Below are positions 1 through 11,926 of a stretch of 64,000 nt of DNA, in pieces. A program made the translations under genes and the position numbers. Source of the stretch: Rhodamnia argentea (taxonomy: Eukaryota; Streptophyta; Magnoliopsida; Myrtales; Myrtaceae); the NCBI RefSeq assembly GCF_020921035.1, contig NC_063158.1:22740178-22804177 (forward strand), in the 5' to 3' direction. Positions within the stretch are counted from its first letter, which is position 1. Every line of letters starts with the position of its first letter. Under the pieces are notes generated by a model that did not search any database, was not told the DNA's origin, and worked only from the letters and a program-made list of their open reading frames with translations.

Positions 1-86
1 TTTCGTGGAAGCCCGATCAGGGTTACGACACAGGTTCGATTCTCCAGTGTCCAGTCCATCGAATGTGAAAATTTATATGCTTGAGT
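1..86. other. Window-edge sequence, unassigned
   Basis: This short stretch has no ORF. Bases 31-49 resemble a tRNA T-arm or pol III B box (GGTTCGATTC), which could be the tail of a tRNA-derived SINE cut by the window edge. No A box or paired stems can be seen, so the nature is undecided. Confidence 0.3.
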
Positions 87-620
87 TAGGGGCGTCAAAA
101 CCGATATGAAAAATGGAATCGAACCGAAAATATCGTTCATTCCAATTCAATTCGATTTTCGATTCAGATAATTAAAAAATAACCATTCTTTGTTTTCAGT
201 TCGGTTATTTCGGTTTGGATAATCTAATCGCACTGAAATTCTCCAAAATAACCATTCCTTTTTTTTTTTCTAGTCTTTTCGTTTTTTTTTTCCTTTTTGG
301 TGCAAAGGACCGACCCATAGGCGAGGGCCGCCACGCCCTTGCCTCACCAAATCTAGCACCGTGAGCCCTCGACGACGATTCCATATCTATAAGTTATGTT
401 CTTATGGGACAAGCAACCCTCGACGACGCGAGATCTGGCGAAGCGAGGGCCATGACTCCCTCATCGGCCCTCGGCCGGTGCCGGCGACTCCACCGACTTT
501 GAACCACAATAAAAAATTAAAAATTGAAAAAAAAAAATGGAAAACCAAGCGAAATCGAAACATTCAGTCGAGAGCGCGATTCTTGAAAAATCGAACAAAA
601 TTGAACCACCGACACCCCTA
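87..620. mobile_element. Non-autonomous hAT-like element
   Basis: The ends are inverted: the left end reads TAGGGGCGTC and the right end is the reverse complement of TAGGGGTGTC. The flanking octamers are GCTTGAGT (79-86) and ACTCGAGT (621-628), 6 of 8 identical, which fits the 8-bp target duplication typical of hAT transposons. The interior has AT-rich 'accgaa/ttcggtt' arms around a GC-rich core and no transposase. The ORFs of 60-86 codons inside are not credible genes. Family assignment is inferred from the TIR and TSD length only. Confidence 0.55.
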
Positions 621-1879
621 ACTCGAGTCAAACCCTTAGGTCGAGTCAATCGTCCTGCTTACGGCTTCTGCCTCAATCCGTGAAATTAATGGGATGGTTC
701 GCGGGTCCGGGATTTATTCGTGTACACAAAGCTTACCATAAAACAGAACTCGAAGCCGATGCTGATGATATTTTGACACCGCACCCTCATTATTAGCAAC
801 AGCAATGGATCTAACCAAAACCTCGAACGATTCACGTTCATCGATAAATTACGATTTCCGTCAATTGTACGACGACTGCTAGGACAGCACCATTAAGGGA
901 GACCCACGTGCACGAAAATGGAACTTCAGACATAGGACCATAAAGACAAAAGGTGAGATGTCAAGACTCCATGAAAGCTCATGGAAGTTGCGGAGACGCT
1001 TCGCTTCCGGTTCTGGTCAAGCGGAGGAGTCACGAGTAAGTTGAGCACTTCGAGACTACGGTGATAGAGATCTCGAGTGTCGGCACAACTGCAAAATATT
1101 TAGAACTTTTTTGGTAATCCTCTAAGGGAGAATAGACCGGTCGGTCGGTCGGTCCAAAGAATACGTCAAATCGAGACATGAAGGGCGTGCATTAAAGTCG
1201 TGACTCGGGGTCACGGTGGTCCCTCCTCGTGCTCGAGTTTTACTTTGAGTGACTTGGAAGTCAAGAGCCTAATTCGCGATTCCCCTTCTAGAGTTTGGAA
1301 AAAAATTTACGAAAAGAACAAAGGACAGGAAACTTCCGGGCCCTCGGAGTTTGTCCGATCGATGGCGAACGAGGACTTTTAAACGGCCGCCGGGGTGTTG
1401 GTGGGGGGGGGGGGGATGAACCCGATTTCGTAAAAATCTCTAACGCGGGGGGCACGGAGTTAAGAAATTTACCAAGAGTGAAAAATTAACCGTTTAATCA
1501 GCGACGATTTACCTAATGATTCAAATTCACCTCGCTAACTACCGCATACGCGGATGATTAAGCTAGTCTAGCAAAAAAAAAGCTTCCCCTTGCCGAAAAG
1601 TTTCTCCGGTTCTTGGAGGAGCATAATTCACCCGGAAGTTTAAAAGGGTTGTTGTCTTAGGTTGTTTCTTCGTAATCCCACTTGCAAGAAATTTATTTAT
1701 GGAAAGGTCAGTGGAAGTTGCGCTTTGATTTGGACAATCGAGGACATGAAAACGGTTGGAAGTGGGTCGCCTAAGGAAAGAAGAAAATCACACACATCCT
1801 CTTGATTCTGTTAAAAAAAGAGAAATAATCGAGACCCTCGACAATTAACCGAATAAGAAGTTCGAATTTTTAATGCGCT
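621..1879. other. Intergenic, no gene recognised
   Basis: No ORF in this stretch has coding character. It contains short low-complexity patches, including a (TCGG)n run near 1140 and a G run near 1402-1415. I see no tRNA, promoter or intact mobile element. Confidence 0.5.
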
Positions 1880-4800
1880 AACCGTCCCCGTGACGTCCAC
1901 GTTTAATGTTACGAGGAATCGAATGTTTCACCGTAAGACGTGTTTAACGATTGCCGCACGATGCCCGGTAACAAAAATTCTCTCCTTCCTTTATATATAT
2001 ATATATGTGTGGAAAAGTCTAGATGCTGCTTGGAACGATAACCTATCACATTATAAATGATGCAAGCTCCGTTGAAGGTTCCGAGAATAGAAGTGTCAAA
2101 AGTTTTGAATTCGTGCCATTTAGGCCTCGGAAGAAGGTCACTTCATATGGATGATTTGGCCAACATGGTTGAAATTCTAGATCGATTAACCAAAATTCTT
2201 GCGCCAAAAAAAAAAAAAAAAATTGGACCGCCTGTAGATCGCGTGATTTTTACTTCCTGCCTGACGACTTTCTCGCCATATGGCTAGCAAAAGGGGATCC
2301 ACGTTTGAATTTAAGGAAAGAATTGATTACGCGAATTTAAATGATGTTGCTATGCAATTTTTAAATATCCGAGGTGTTGGATGTGAATTGTTAATTGCTC
2401 TATGAATTGTATTTTGATGTGCGAATGCACAAAGGGTAATGCTAGGTGAAGAGGCGTTTTTTTTTGTTGGGGGGTCATGAGGTGATAGGTAAAATGACGA
2501 TTTATTTTGGAATTATGATCTTCGTGTTTACAACTCTGCGATTGAATATCAGCGACGTATGTCGCTGGCGGCGGCGGCGGTAGCTACGCCGCCCCGAGTG
2601 AGTGTTGTGGCCCTCCCTTGAGCAGGCGAAGACCAAAAGCCCTCGTACGATGATGGCGCATCTACTCAACGCCACCTAGCGAAGCCATGAAATGGTGACC
2701 CTCGCACGCGGGTGGCGAGAGGTGCCACAACCACACGAATGTTGAGTGACAGGCCAGCTACTTGGGATGTGGACAGGAGCTGGGCCACTCGGGAGTCGGA
2801 CTAGACCGACTGATTGGCTTTGAGCGGTTTCCGATTTTAGGTGCAGAATCGAATCGCATGGACTGACCAATATGTTTTTTATTTTTATTTTTATTTTTCT
2901 TTCGTTTTTTCTCATGAACAAAATTTCCTTTTTATTGTTCACGAAAAATATTTAGATAAAATTTTCTATTAGTTAATGACTTAATTATTTAAAAAAAAAA
3001 TACATGTGAATGTGATTATTTTTAGAAAACAATAAATTCTTTTCAATTTTGGTTGCACGGGAAGAGGGCAGGAGCCGATTTTGGAGTTTCTACGGTGACC
3101 GCTAACGTCACTTTCTCCAAATTAAATGCCCCGTCACGTCGTGGCACGTGTCAATACCTTCTAGAACCTGCCGCAGGCGACAAGAATCCTTGTGATGACA
3201 ATGTATATCGGTGTCGCATGCGTTTGTATATGAATAATCATACCAAAAATTGCTACAGCCCGCGTTATAAAATTCCAAGTCAATAGTTTAGATCAATTGA
3301 TGAATGACGACCACCACGTCTATATAAATAGCATATAAGATTCATTGTTAAGTGATGCGATACGGTATTTCGATATCTCTTCTCACATGTAAGCCCGATC
3401 GGGAGCGGCACGTGAAATTTGACTAACCGGATGAAGCTGTACATACACGAAAGGAATGACACTGGCGATTGATACCATGTTAAAAAGTCTAAGCCAAATG
3501 ATTGAGCTAATAGGTGGAGGGAGAGGTCTAGCCACCGAGCGAGGTTTATGGAATACCGCCCGAACTCCGTGAATAAGTTAAGTTTAGGGTTTTGCAGTCC
3601 GTGTCGGTGGCCCCTCAATTCTGAGCAATTTGCACGTAATTTGCGGGGTTTGAATATGTAATCTCTAGTTGCGCCAAACTAGAAATCCCTTAATGCCCTA
3701 GCCAACCGCGCCAATCAAGCGATTCAAACAGACGCTTAAGTAAAACAAGAAGTAATGATTTTCATCTTCAAAGCTTGCTTCCCTTTCTCCTTTTAACTAT
3801 TTTGGCAATTCATTTGGTCGCGCCCACCTGTTCTCCTTTAACCAATCTTCTATGCATTCATGTGTCATGTGTAGATATTTCATTATTTTCATGTAATACA
3901 AGGTATTTTAAGTTTCTTCAACTCGATCGACTTTCACGGATAAATTATATTTCCAAATCGTATGCACGTTTTTAAATAATTAGTGCGATTCATTTGACAA
4001 TTCGAGGTTAACTTGATTTTCCTATGAAATCAAATAATTTATGTTGCTCGCTTCTAGAAGTGCATATCCTAGACAAACTTTGCATGATTCCAGCATAAGC
4101 ACTGCCTTCTAGAAGAGCATAATCCTTCGCGCAATGCTTGTCAACCAAGAGTATATTGCTAGCGAGCTGGTCAACAAGCACCGTGCGAAATATATGCCAA
4201 CAATGCAGGAGCTGAAGCTCCGATGACTCGTTCGATCAATAAATGGGTCATAAACTGATTAAGTGGGTCTATCTGGGTCAGACTATTTATGATCCAACCA
4301 TACCTACCCCATTTGACAGGTCTCTGTCACAAGCAATAAGTGCAGGACCAATTGTACAATTTTCCCTTATTTGGTCATTCATTAATAAGTCGCTCATTTG
4401 GCTTGTTTTGCTACATTTCAAAGCTAAAAAAGAGAGCTTTAGGTGCTTTGATAAGCACCATGTGATTCTCCACTCAATTAATTATGATACATAAGTGCCA
4501 CGAACCTCACTTAAAAAATATATATATACATATATTTTCTTGACCCTTTATTCTCTGTGATTGTTCGGGTTCCTTATCATGAGGCGCTTCAAGAGCACTT
4601 TAAAGATTTCTAATGAGCAGGACTTTGTAGATTTTCATGATAAATGCATAAAGTCCTTTTCTTTATCTTTACCCTATTGATTATAAGTGCAAAAAAAAGG
4701 CAATGACATTTAAAATTTTTTACCCTCATAAGAAACAACTTGCCCGTTGATCAAAAGGGACTTGCGAGAGTATAAATCAAATGCCTTTCTCTTAAATAAA

Positions 4801-5200
4801 TCCGACTTCTTATTTATTTAAAGTTTTAGACAATCCGCTTTTGTTTCTTTCGTCGAGAATACAATATCGTGCGTTTGTCCACATTTAAAGGATTATGTGA
4901 TGTCCGTTCTTCGGATTCCTATAAATCAAATATTATTTCCAAACCTTCAAAAGTGAGGAAGGAAATTCTAGATGTTTCTTCTTGTCGATATTTTTGAAAA
5001 GTCTTGTTTATGCATCATTGAATAATGGTAATAAATTTGGAACGATAAGAACGAAAAAGAAGTGAAAGCACGTATTCAATGCTTCCATCTGGCGGGGGCG
5101 AAGTCAAGACCCTAATTCCAATAGCCTTCCCACTTTTCAAAGGTAAATTAAAGTGTACGATTTATAATCATTTGACTTAAACTCGCGCAATTAATATGCC
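1880..5200. repeat. Segmental direct duplication, copy A
   Basis: Copy A is collinear with 5285-10890. Matching blocks include about 1887-2090 with 5290-5480, 2521-2690 with 5819-6030, 3027-3290 with 6925-7260, 3300-3640 with 7260-7600, 3775-4120 with 7730-8120, and 4745-5190 with 9030-9400 plus 10820-10885. The offset grows from about 3.4 kb to 4.3 kb because of insertions in copy B. Copies are clearly diverged, with many substitutions and indels. No protein-coding gene was recognised; the short ORFs are not conserved between the two copies, which argues against coding. Confidence 0.7.
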
Positions 5201-8200
5201 AATTTTGATATTAAATTGATCCGATTGAAAAATTTAGTTCTAAATTGATATTAATGTAATAAATTTATGACTTTTTTAGTAATTTTTTCTCTCGTGACGT
5301 GCAAGATTAATAATATGAAAAATCGAATATTTCCTCGTAAAACGTGTTTAGCAATTGTTCGAGAGCACCGGTCAACAAAACTCTTTTTGCATTTATATTT
5401 TTGCCAAGAAGTCTAGATGCTAGTTGGGATGATGACGCATCACATGAAATGCTACAAACCCATTGAAGGTGTTAAAGCTTCGAATTCGTGCCATTAAGGT
5501 CAACATGGTGGAAATTCTAGATTAATAGACTACAATTCTTACACCAAAAATTGGCATGACTTTTGCTTACTGCTGACGACTTTCTCGCCATATAGCTTGA
5601 GAAAACGGTCCAAATTTAGAAATTTAGAAGAAATTCGATTACATGACTTTAAATGTTGTTACTGTATAATTTTGAACATCTGATGTGTCCGATATCAATT
5701 ATTAATAGCTCTATGAATTGTATTTTGATGCATGAATGCAAAAAGGGTAATGCTAGGTGAAAAGGCATTTTTTTTTATGAGGTAATAGGTTAATGACAAT
5801 GTATTTTAGAATCATTCTCTTAATATTTATAACTTTGCAATTGAATATTACCGATGTAGGTAGATATCACCGGTGGGCGTGGCGGTGGTGGCGGCGGTAG
5901 CGACGCTGCCTCTCCTTAGTTGGCGAGGGCATGACGATGAGCCGAGTCTTGTGGCCATCCCTTGAGTAGGTGAGACCAAAAGCCCTCGTCCAATGATGGC
6001 GCATCTACTCATCACCACCTAGCGAAGGTCGTTAGGCCCTCATGACCACCGTGAAAAGGCCAACCGACCCTCCCTCGGTGGTGGCTAGAGGTGCCACCAC
6101 CACACGAATGCCGAGTGTCGAGTGGCTGTGCAAGGACGAATTGCTTGGGGTGTGCAAGAGAATTAGACCGAACCGAGCACAAGACTAGACCGGATTGAAC
6201 TGGCCCGCTTTGCGCAGTTCCTAGTTCCAAGTTTTTGGAATCGAGAACAATCGATTTGATTCTCAATTTCAAGTGTGGAACCGAACCGCTCGGACCGGAT
6301 AAATATGTTTCTTATTTTTTAAATTCGTTCCTTTTGTTTTAAAGAGTAAAAAAAAGGAAATCGCCATAACTCCAAATCGAACCAGTCCAACTTGAGAATC
6401 GGACTGAACCGAGACCAACCAGTCCGGTTGGATTCTGTCTTATCGATCTGGTTCTCGATTTCAGGGTAGAACTGAGCCAATGGAAACGGATCTCCTCTAC
6501 CAACAGCTCCGCGACGACAATTTTGTGGTCCTATGTAATTTATCTCATAAATTGATCGTGGTGAGGACCGCACGATGGATGTCTGTGCCGTTCATCTTGA
6601 CGGTCAATTTATGGTCCATTTTATCAAAACTCATGGGCGTTTTTATTGATTTTCCTTCTAGAAATGCTAGACGGGTTGCTTACGTGTTGTCAAATGTCAC
6701 AACGAGTTCGAAATAAGAGAAGAAACAAAAAATGAATAATTTAATATATATATTTTTAAAATACAAATTCTCTAGCTTATAAAAAGCGAATGAATGGAAT
6801 TCTTTTTATCACTCATAAAAATATTTTAAAAAGCGAATGAATGAATGAATTTTTTTTACCGTTCATAAAAATATTTATACATACATTTTTGTCGGCCCAT
6901 GATCGACTTGCAGGGAAATTTTTCCGAAAACAGTAAATTCTTTTCAATTTCGGTTGCATGGGGAAGGGGCCACTAAATAATTCTGGAGGAAATGAAAGTC
7001 AACGGAGACCACTAACGTCACTTTCTCCAAATTAAATTCCCCATAACGTACCGACACGTGTCAACCCCTTCTAGAACCCGCCGCAGGCGATAAGAATCCC
7101 CATTTGATGACAATGTAGATGCATGTGCAAGAATCCCGTGGAAGAACGTATCGCATGCGTTTGACGACAATGTGTCTATATATATATATAAGTGAATATA
7201 CATTAAAAATTGCTATGGACCGTGTCGTAGAATCCCGACTCAATAATTTAAATTAGTCAATGGATGACAACCACACGTATATAAATAGCATATAAGACCC
7301 GTTGTAAATCGACGTGAGACGGTATTTCGACATCTCCTCTCACGTGCAAGCCGAATCGGGAGTGGCGCATGAAGTTTAACTAACGGGGCGTGGACGTACA
7401 TACGCGAAAGGAATAGCACTGGCTTTGATACTATGTTAAAAAGTTCATCTCAAAAGATTAAATTGATAGATGGAGAAAGAGGTCTGGCCACCGACGAAAG
7501 GTTTATGGAATACCGCTTGAACTCCATGGATAAGTTAAGTTTAGGGGCTTTGCAGCCTGTGTAGGTGGCCCCACAATTCATAGCAATTTGCACCTAATTT
7601 GTAAGGTTTGAACATGTAATCTTCGGTTGCTGAACTAAAAATCTCTTGATGACCCAATTAACGGCTCCAATCAAGAGATTAAACATAAGCCTTAAGTAAA
7701 ACAAGAAGTGACGATTTTTATCCTCAAATATTTCGCTTTCGCTTTCGCTTTCTCCCTTTAACTAGTTTGGCCATTGTTTTGGTAGTACGCACCTGTCCCT
7801 TTTTAACCAATCTTGTATCCATTCGTGTGTCGCATGTAGATATTTCATTATGTTCTTATAGTATAATATATTTTAATTTTTTTCAACTCGATTGGCTTTC
7901 ATGGATAAATGCATATATCCCCATCGAAAGCATGAATTTAAATAATTAGCGTGATTTTGACCGAGAAAATGAAAAACAATTAGCGTGATGCTTTCGACAA
8001 TTTAAGGTTAATTTGATTTTTCCTATGAAGCCAAATAATCTATGTTGCTCACTTCTAGAAGAGCATATCCTAGACAAAAACTCCGCATGGTTCCGGCGTA
8101 ACAGCCGCCTTCTAGAAGAGCATGCTCCGTCGGAAGTTGAAACCTATGGAAACAACAAAGTCTAACCAATAGAAGAGCATTTGAGGTTAATCGGAATTAA

Positions 8201-9400
8201 ATTATAACGAACTATTATTTAGGTGGAATTCATACAAGTACTCTCAATGGTATAGTCCGCAACAAATTGCAAGTATTGTCTATCCCGAGCAAATGAAACA
8301 TGCATGTACTCGGATGTTGGTTCAAGCGATTATAACGTGTTGGAATATCGGTCGGTCCATAAGTTCTAAACCAACTAGAGATATATCCTTATACCCAAGG
8401 TGGGAGGGCGTAAATTGCGCAAGGGGCCCTACTACACTCCGTAACTTCTTTCTCTCGAAAAGCTCTCTTATTTGTTAGATACGTCTTTGATCCGACATTA
8501 TTCGTATTTGGGTTATTGTGCTTGTAGGTTTAACCACAAATTAGCATGTCATGGTTTAAAACTATCTGAACAACAATAAGTAGAGGCTAGAGAGAGCTGC
8601 GACCAACATCATCTTGTCGATGGGGGAGGTCCGACATCGCTTGTGTCCGGGTTGTTTTAGCCGTATATAAGTTTCAGGTAATGTCAAATTGACACGATGC
8701 GTTTTTATGCTATGCATGTTTGTGTGAGTTATGATTGAAGTGGACAATATCATTATGGGGTGTAGGCTCGATAAGGCTGCCTCCGGTGGTTATTCACTAG
8801 TAAGTTGCTTATTTGAAGGAAAATTACCCAATCAGCCATAAATCTATTGTATATATACTAATTCAGTCGTAAACTTTTCAATTTTGCCAAACTAGTATGC
8901 GGGAAATCCCAATGTAGTCCTATTTTCGTCGGAAATAGATGATGTTACGGTCCAATCATCGTCGGCTATCTTATTGGCACACAATCATGTCGGCGATTTC
9001 CGGCGGCAATTGACCGGAAGAGCTACGTTAAAATCAAAAGGGATTGGATAGAGTATAAATCAAATGCTTTTCCTCTCAAATACCATTCAAATCCAACTTT
9101 ATTTATTTAAAATTTTAGACATTCCGCTTATGTTTCTCTCGTCAAGATTACGATACCGCATATTTGTCCACATCTTTCGGATTTCTGTAAATTAAATATT
9201 ATTTCCAAACGTTGAAAAGTGAAGAAGGAAATTCTAGATGTATTTTTCTTATTAATATTTTTGAAAAGTCTTATTTATTCATCGTTGGACAAGAGAAATA
9301 CAATCTAAACGATAAGAACGAAAAAGAATTGAAAGCACATATTCAATGCTCTTTAATTTCGCGAGGGAGAAGTCAAAACCCTAATTCCTATAGCCTTCTC

Positions 9401-10823
9401 TAGAGGCGTCAAATGGGTGGGTCGGGTCGGGTCGGGTTTGGGTCGGGTTGAATATGGTCCGACCCATATTGACCCATATAACCCGTTTTGACCCATATTC
9501 AATAATCTATACTCAACCCGACCCATACCCGACCCGACCCATTTTGACTCATATTACTAAATCGTACTAATATTCTAATAAAATCTATATATCATATTCA
9601 ACCTATTTTAAGCTCTTCACACGTATATGTTACTAGATAAAAACTTTATATCAAATAAAAAAGACAATTAAATAATAAATAATTAGTAAATAAAATAAAA
9701 AAAATAATATTACTAAAATAATTTTATGCAATAAAAAATCAAGTGAAAATTTTTCCTATTTTTAAATTTTTAAATATTTTGTAATCAATTGAAATTTTTT
9801 TCCTTTTTTAAAATTTTTCTATTTTTTCGAATTTTTCTATTTTTGAAAATATTTTCAATCAAGTGAAATTTTTTACCTTTTTAATTTTTTCTGATTTCCC
9901 TTCTTCTGCACCTTGCATCCCACACGTTATCATCAACGTTGTTGGGAAAGAAAAAGCGAGATTCGGTGTTAGATCTGCTCCAACCTTCCTTTTTGATTCT
10001 CCCTTCGGATCATCAAACTCTGAACGATCTTTGTGGCTTTCACCACCGGATTCTCCCTCGCGATCGCCTCACAGGTGGCCGCCTTGTAGTCGTAGTTGCG
10101 GTTGTGCCGATCGAAGTACCGGTGCTCCTAGCGGAAGAGTTCTCCGCACCAACATCAAAATCCGGTGAGGCCTACCTTCCTCCGGCATCCGGAGCACCGA
10201 GTCACTTCTTGCCTGGGGTTTGACTCGGTCGAGGGAGGCGCAGCGGCCGTCTCTCTTCTGCTCGTCCTCGTCGCAACTTGTGAATCTTCTCGGCGGAGAA
10301 CTTGAGATCCAAGGTGCCGGCGGCAGAGGAGGAGGAGGAGGATGAGGAAGTGGTGGGGGCGAGCGAGGTATCGGCGGTGGAGTACGACGGCGATTGGCGG
10401 CGGCGGGCAATGGGGTACGGCGACACACGGAGGCCGGCAGTAGGAGCACGGTGGCGTCCGGCAAAGGGACGGAGGAGTATAACGGCGATCGAGCGGCGCC
10501 ATCGGATGGTCGACGGACGGCGGCTGAATAAGGTGGGGGTCGGCCGCATCGACGGAGGGTCAGCTTATAAAAATATAAAAATAATAACTAAGCCTTTTAC
10601 ATACTCTGACCCATTTGCAACTTGTGGGTTGAGCTGTCAATAATGGGTCCAAAATGGGTCCGAAATGGGTTAGAAATAGGTTTCATGTGTGACCCATTTA
10701 ATTTCACTTCTACCTTTTCAACCTATTTTTTAGTGGGTCTCTACAAGTTAATGACCCATAGAAGACCCATTTTATACAAAATATGGGTTAGATATAGGTT
10801 TATGACCCATATTGACAGCTCTA
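9401..10823. mobile_element. hAT-like non-autonomous element carrying a GC-rich insert
   Basis: Ends are imperfect inverted repeats: TAGAGGCGTCAAATGGGT on the left and the reverse complement of TAGAGCTGTCAATATGGGT on the right. Flanking octamers are GCCTTCTC (9393-9400) and GCCTTCCC (10824-10831), 7 of 8 identical. Subterminal regions are packed with ATGGGT/ACCCAT and GGGTCGGG motifs, as hAT subterminal repeats often are. The duplicate segment at about 5130 has a single uninterrupted GCCTTCCC, meaning an empty site. No transposase domain is seen. The core (about 9940-10560) is GC-rich with overlapping ORFs on both strands and may be a captured host fragment. Confidence 0.72.
9939..10560. other. 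GC-rich core of the 9.4-kb hAT-like element
   Basis: This stretch is strongly GC-rich inside an otherwise AT-rich element. It gives overlapping ORFs of 94-131 codons on both strands, all rich in Arg, Pro, Ser or Glu, which is what GC-rich sequence yields by chance. One plus-strand reading ends before a stop at 10221. It resembles the 5' part of a GC-rich plant gene, with an acidic Glu run and Arg-rich stretches, but I cannot name a source gene. Confidence 0.3.
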
Positions 10824-10891
10824 GCCTTCCCACACTTAAAGGTGAATTAAATGTGCGATTTATAATCATCTAGTGCAATTAATATGCCGGG

Positions 10892-11760
10892 TAGGCGGGC
10901 ACATTGGGATTGATACGCAAAATTGAGATAATAAATGATGTGATAGATTGCGCACGCAATATTTGAGTACGTGAATCATACTAAACAAGCAATAACAAAC
11001 TGAAGATCCGTTTGTTTAGCGGCAAATTACTTTTAGAAAATTATTTTTTGATTTTTCGGCGTTTGGACGACGAAAATCTAATCGATCCACGTAAAACGTT
11101 TTCCATGGACCGAAACTAACAAAATTAGATAAAAGGAAAACGACTTTTTCTTTTTAGTAAGAAAGAAATCACTTTTTCCAAACACACCAAATAAATGAAA
11201 ATTAACCATTTTCCTTGAAAATGATTTTTATAGAATTTCTTTTTTCTTTATCTCAAAGTTTTCAGTAAAACAAGCGCATCCAGTATATGAAATTCGTAAG
11301 TATGTATACGTATACATACTATACAATACATTTTTCATAGCGTAAATGTTGCCCGGTGACAACAGTGCCATGCCGGCGAGTGTGCTCTTGTTGAGATGCA
11401 TGAGTGACTTGCGTTAGAGAAATTCCACATCGAAGAATTAATATAGTATTGAGTAGTTAATATATCCAAGTTCGTCCATAATTCAATGACTTAAGCTTTT
11501 GAGTGAAGGTGGATTCAATTAAATATTTTAATTGGCTCGAGCTTACACTCTCTCTTGATGCCGATCTCCTCGAGTATCGATCGTTTCATCTCGACCGTTG
11601 GATCTCGGGACCTCCACGCGAGATCACATGATTTGATGGTTGAGACGCGTACATGCAAGAATTGCCCCCACCCGTGTAATTATTCCACAAGACAACGTGA
11701 ATACTGAATACTACTACCATAATATTTAAAAAAGGAAAACGAAAAAAAAAAAAAAAAAAC
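10892..11760. other. Intergenic upstream of RING gene
   Basis: No gene is seen. The stretch at about 11000-11285 begins with a 'gtttgttt' motif and ends with 'aaacaagcg', and it has AT-rich 'aaaattattttt' and 'cgtttggacg' motifs. This resembles the foldback or MITE debris common in plant promoters. The rest has no recognisable feature. Confidence 0.4.
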
Positions 11761-11772
11761 GGTCAAGACTTC

Positions 11773-11779
11773 TATAAAA
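11773..11779 (+). promoter_or_regulatory. Probable TATA box of the RMA-type gene
   Basis: TATAAAA is followed about 30-45 bases later by a C/T-rich tract (11803-11835), a common plant transcription-start context. It sits upstream of a likely non-coding first exon ending at 11926. This is an inference from position and sequence. Confidence 0.5.
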
Positions 11780-11926
11780 TTCCTCCACGATAATCAAGCT
11801 CCTCCATTCCCCCCCGTCTCTCTCTCTCTCTCTTCTCCCCTTGTGCACGATCGCCATTGTAGCTTTGCGCAAAACCTCGGAGGCGAAGGAAGAATCCTGA
11901 AGCGATTTCACATTCGTCGCTTTCTG

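Larger units (their letters stand above)
5285..10890. repeat. Segmental direct duplication, copy B (with nested insertion)
   Basis: This is the second copy of the segment at 1880-5200, in the same orientation and immediately downstream. It is interrupted at 9401-10823 by a hAT-like element, after which homology to copy A resumes at about 10824-10885. An extra block near 6150-6900 (proline/arginine-codon-like 'accgaacc' repeats and an AT-rich part) is poorly matched in copy A. No credible coding gene is present. Confidence 0.65.

Noticed and set aside
31-49. tRNA T-arm-like sequence at the left edge
   Set aside because: Only the B-box-like word is visible; no acceptor or anticodon stems can be paired, so a tRNA call is not supported.
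10069-10549. Several minus-strand ORFs of 115-131 codons
   Set aside because: They overlap in different frames in a GC-rich part of a transposon and read as Pro/Arg/Ser low complexity, without a domain.
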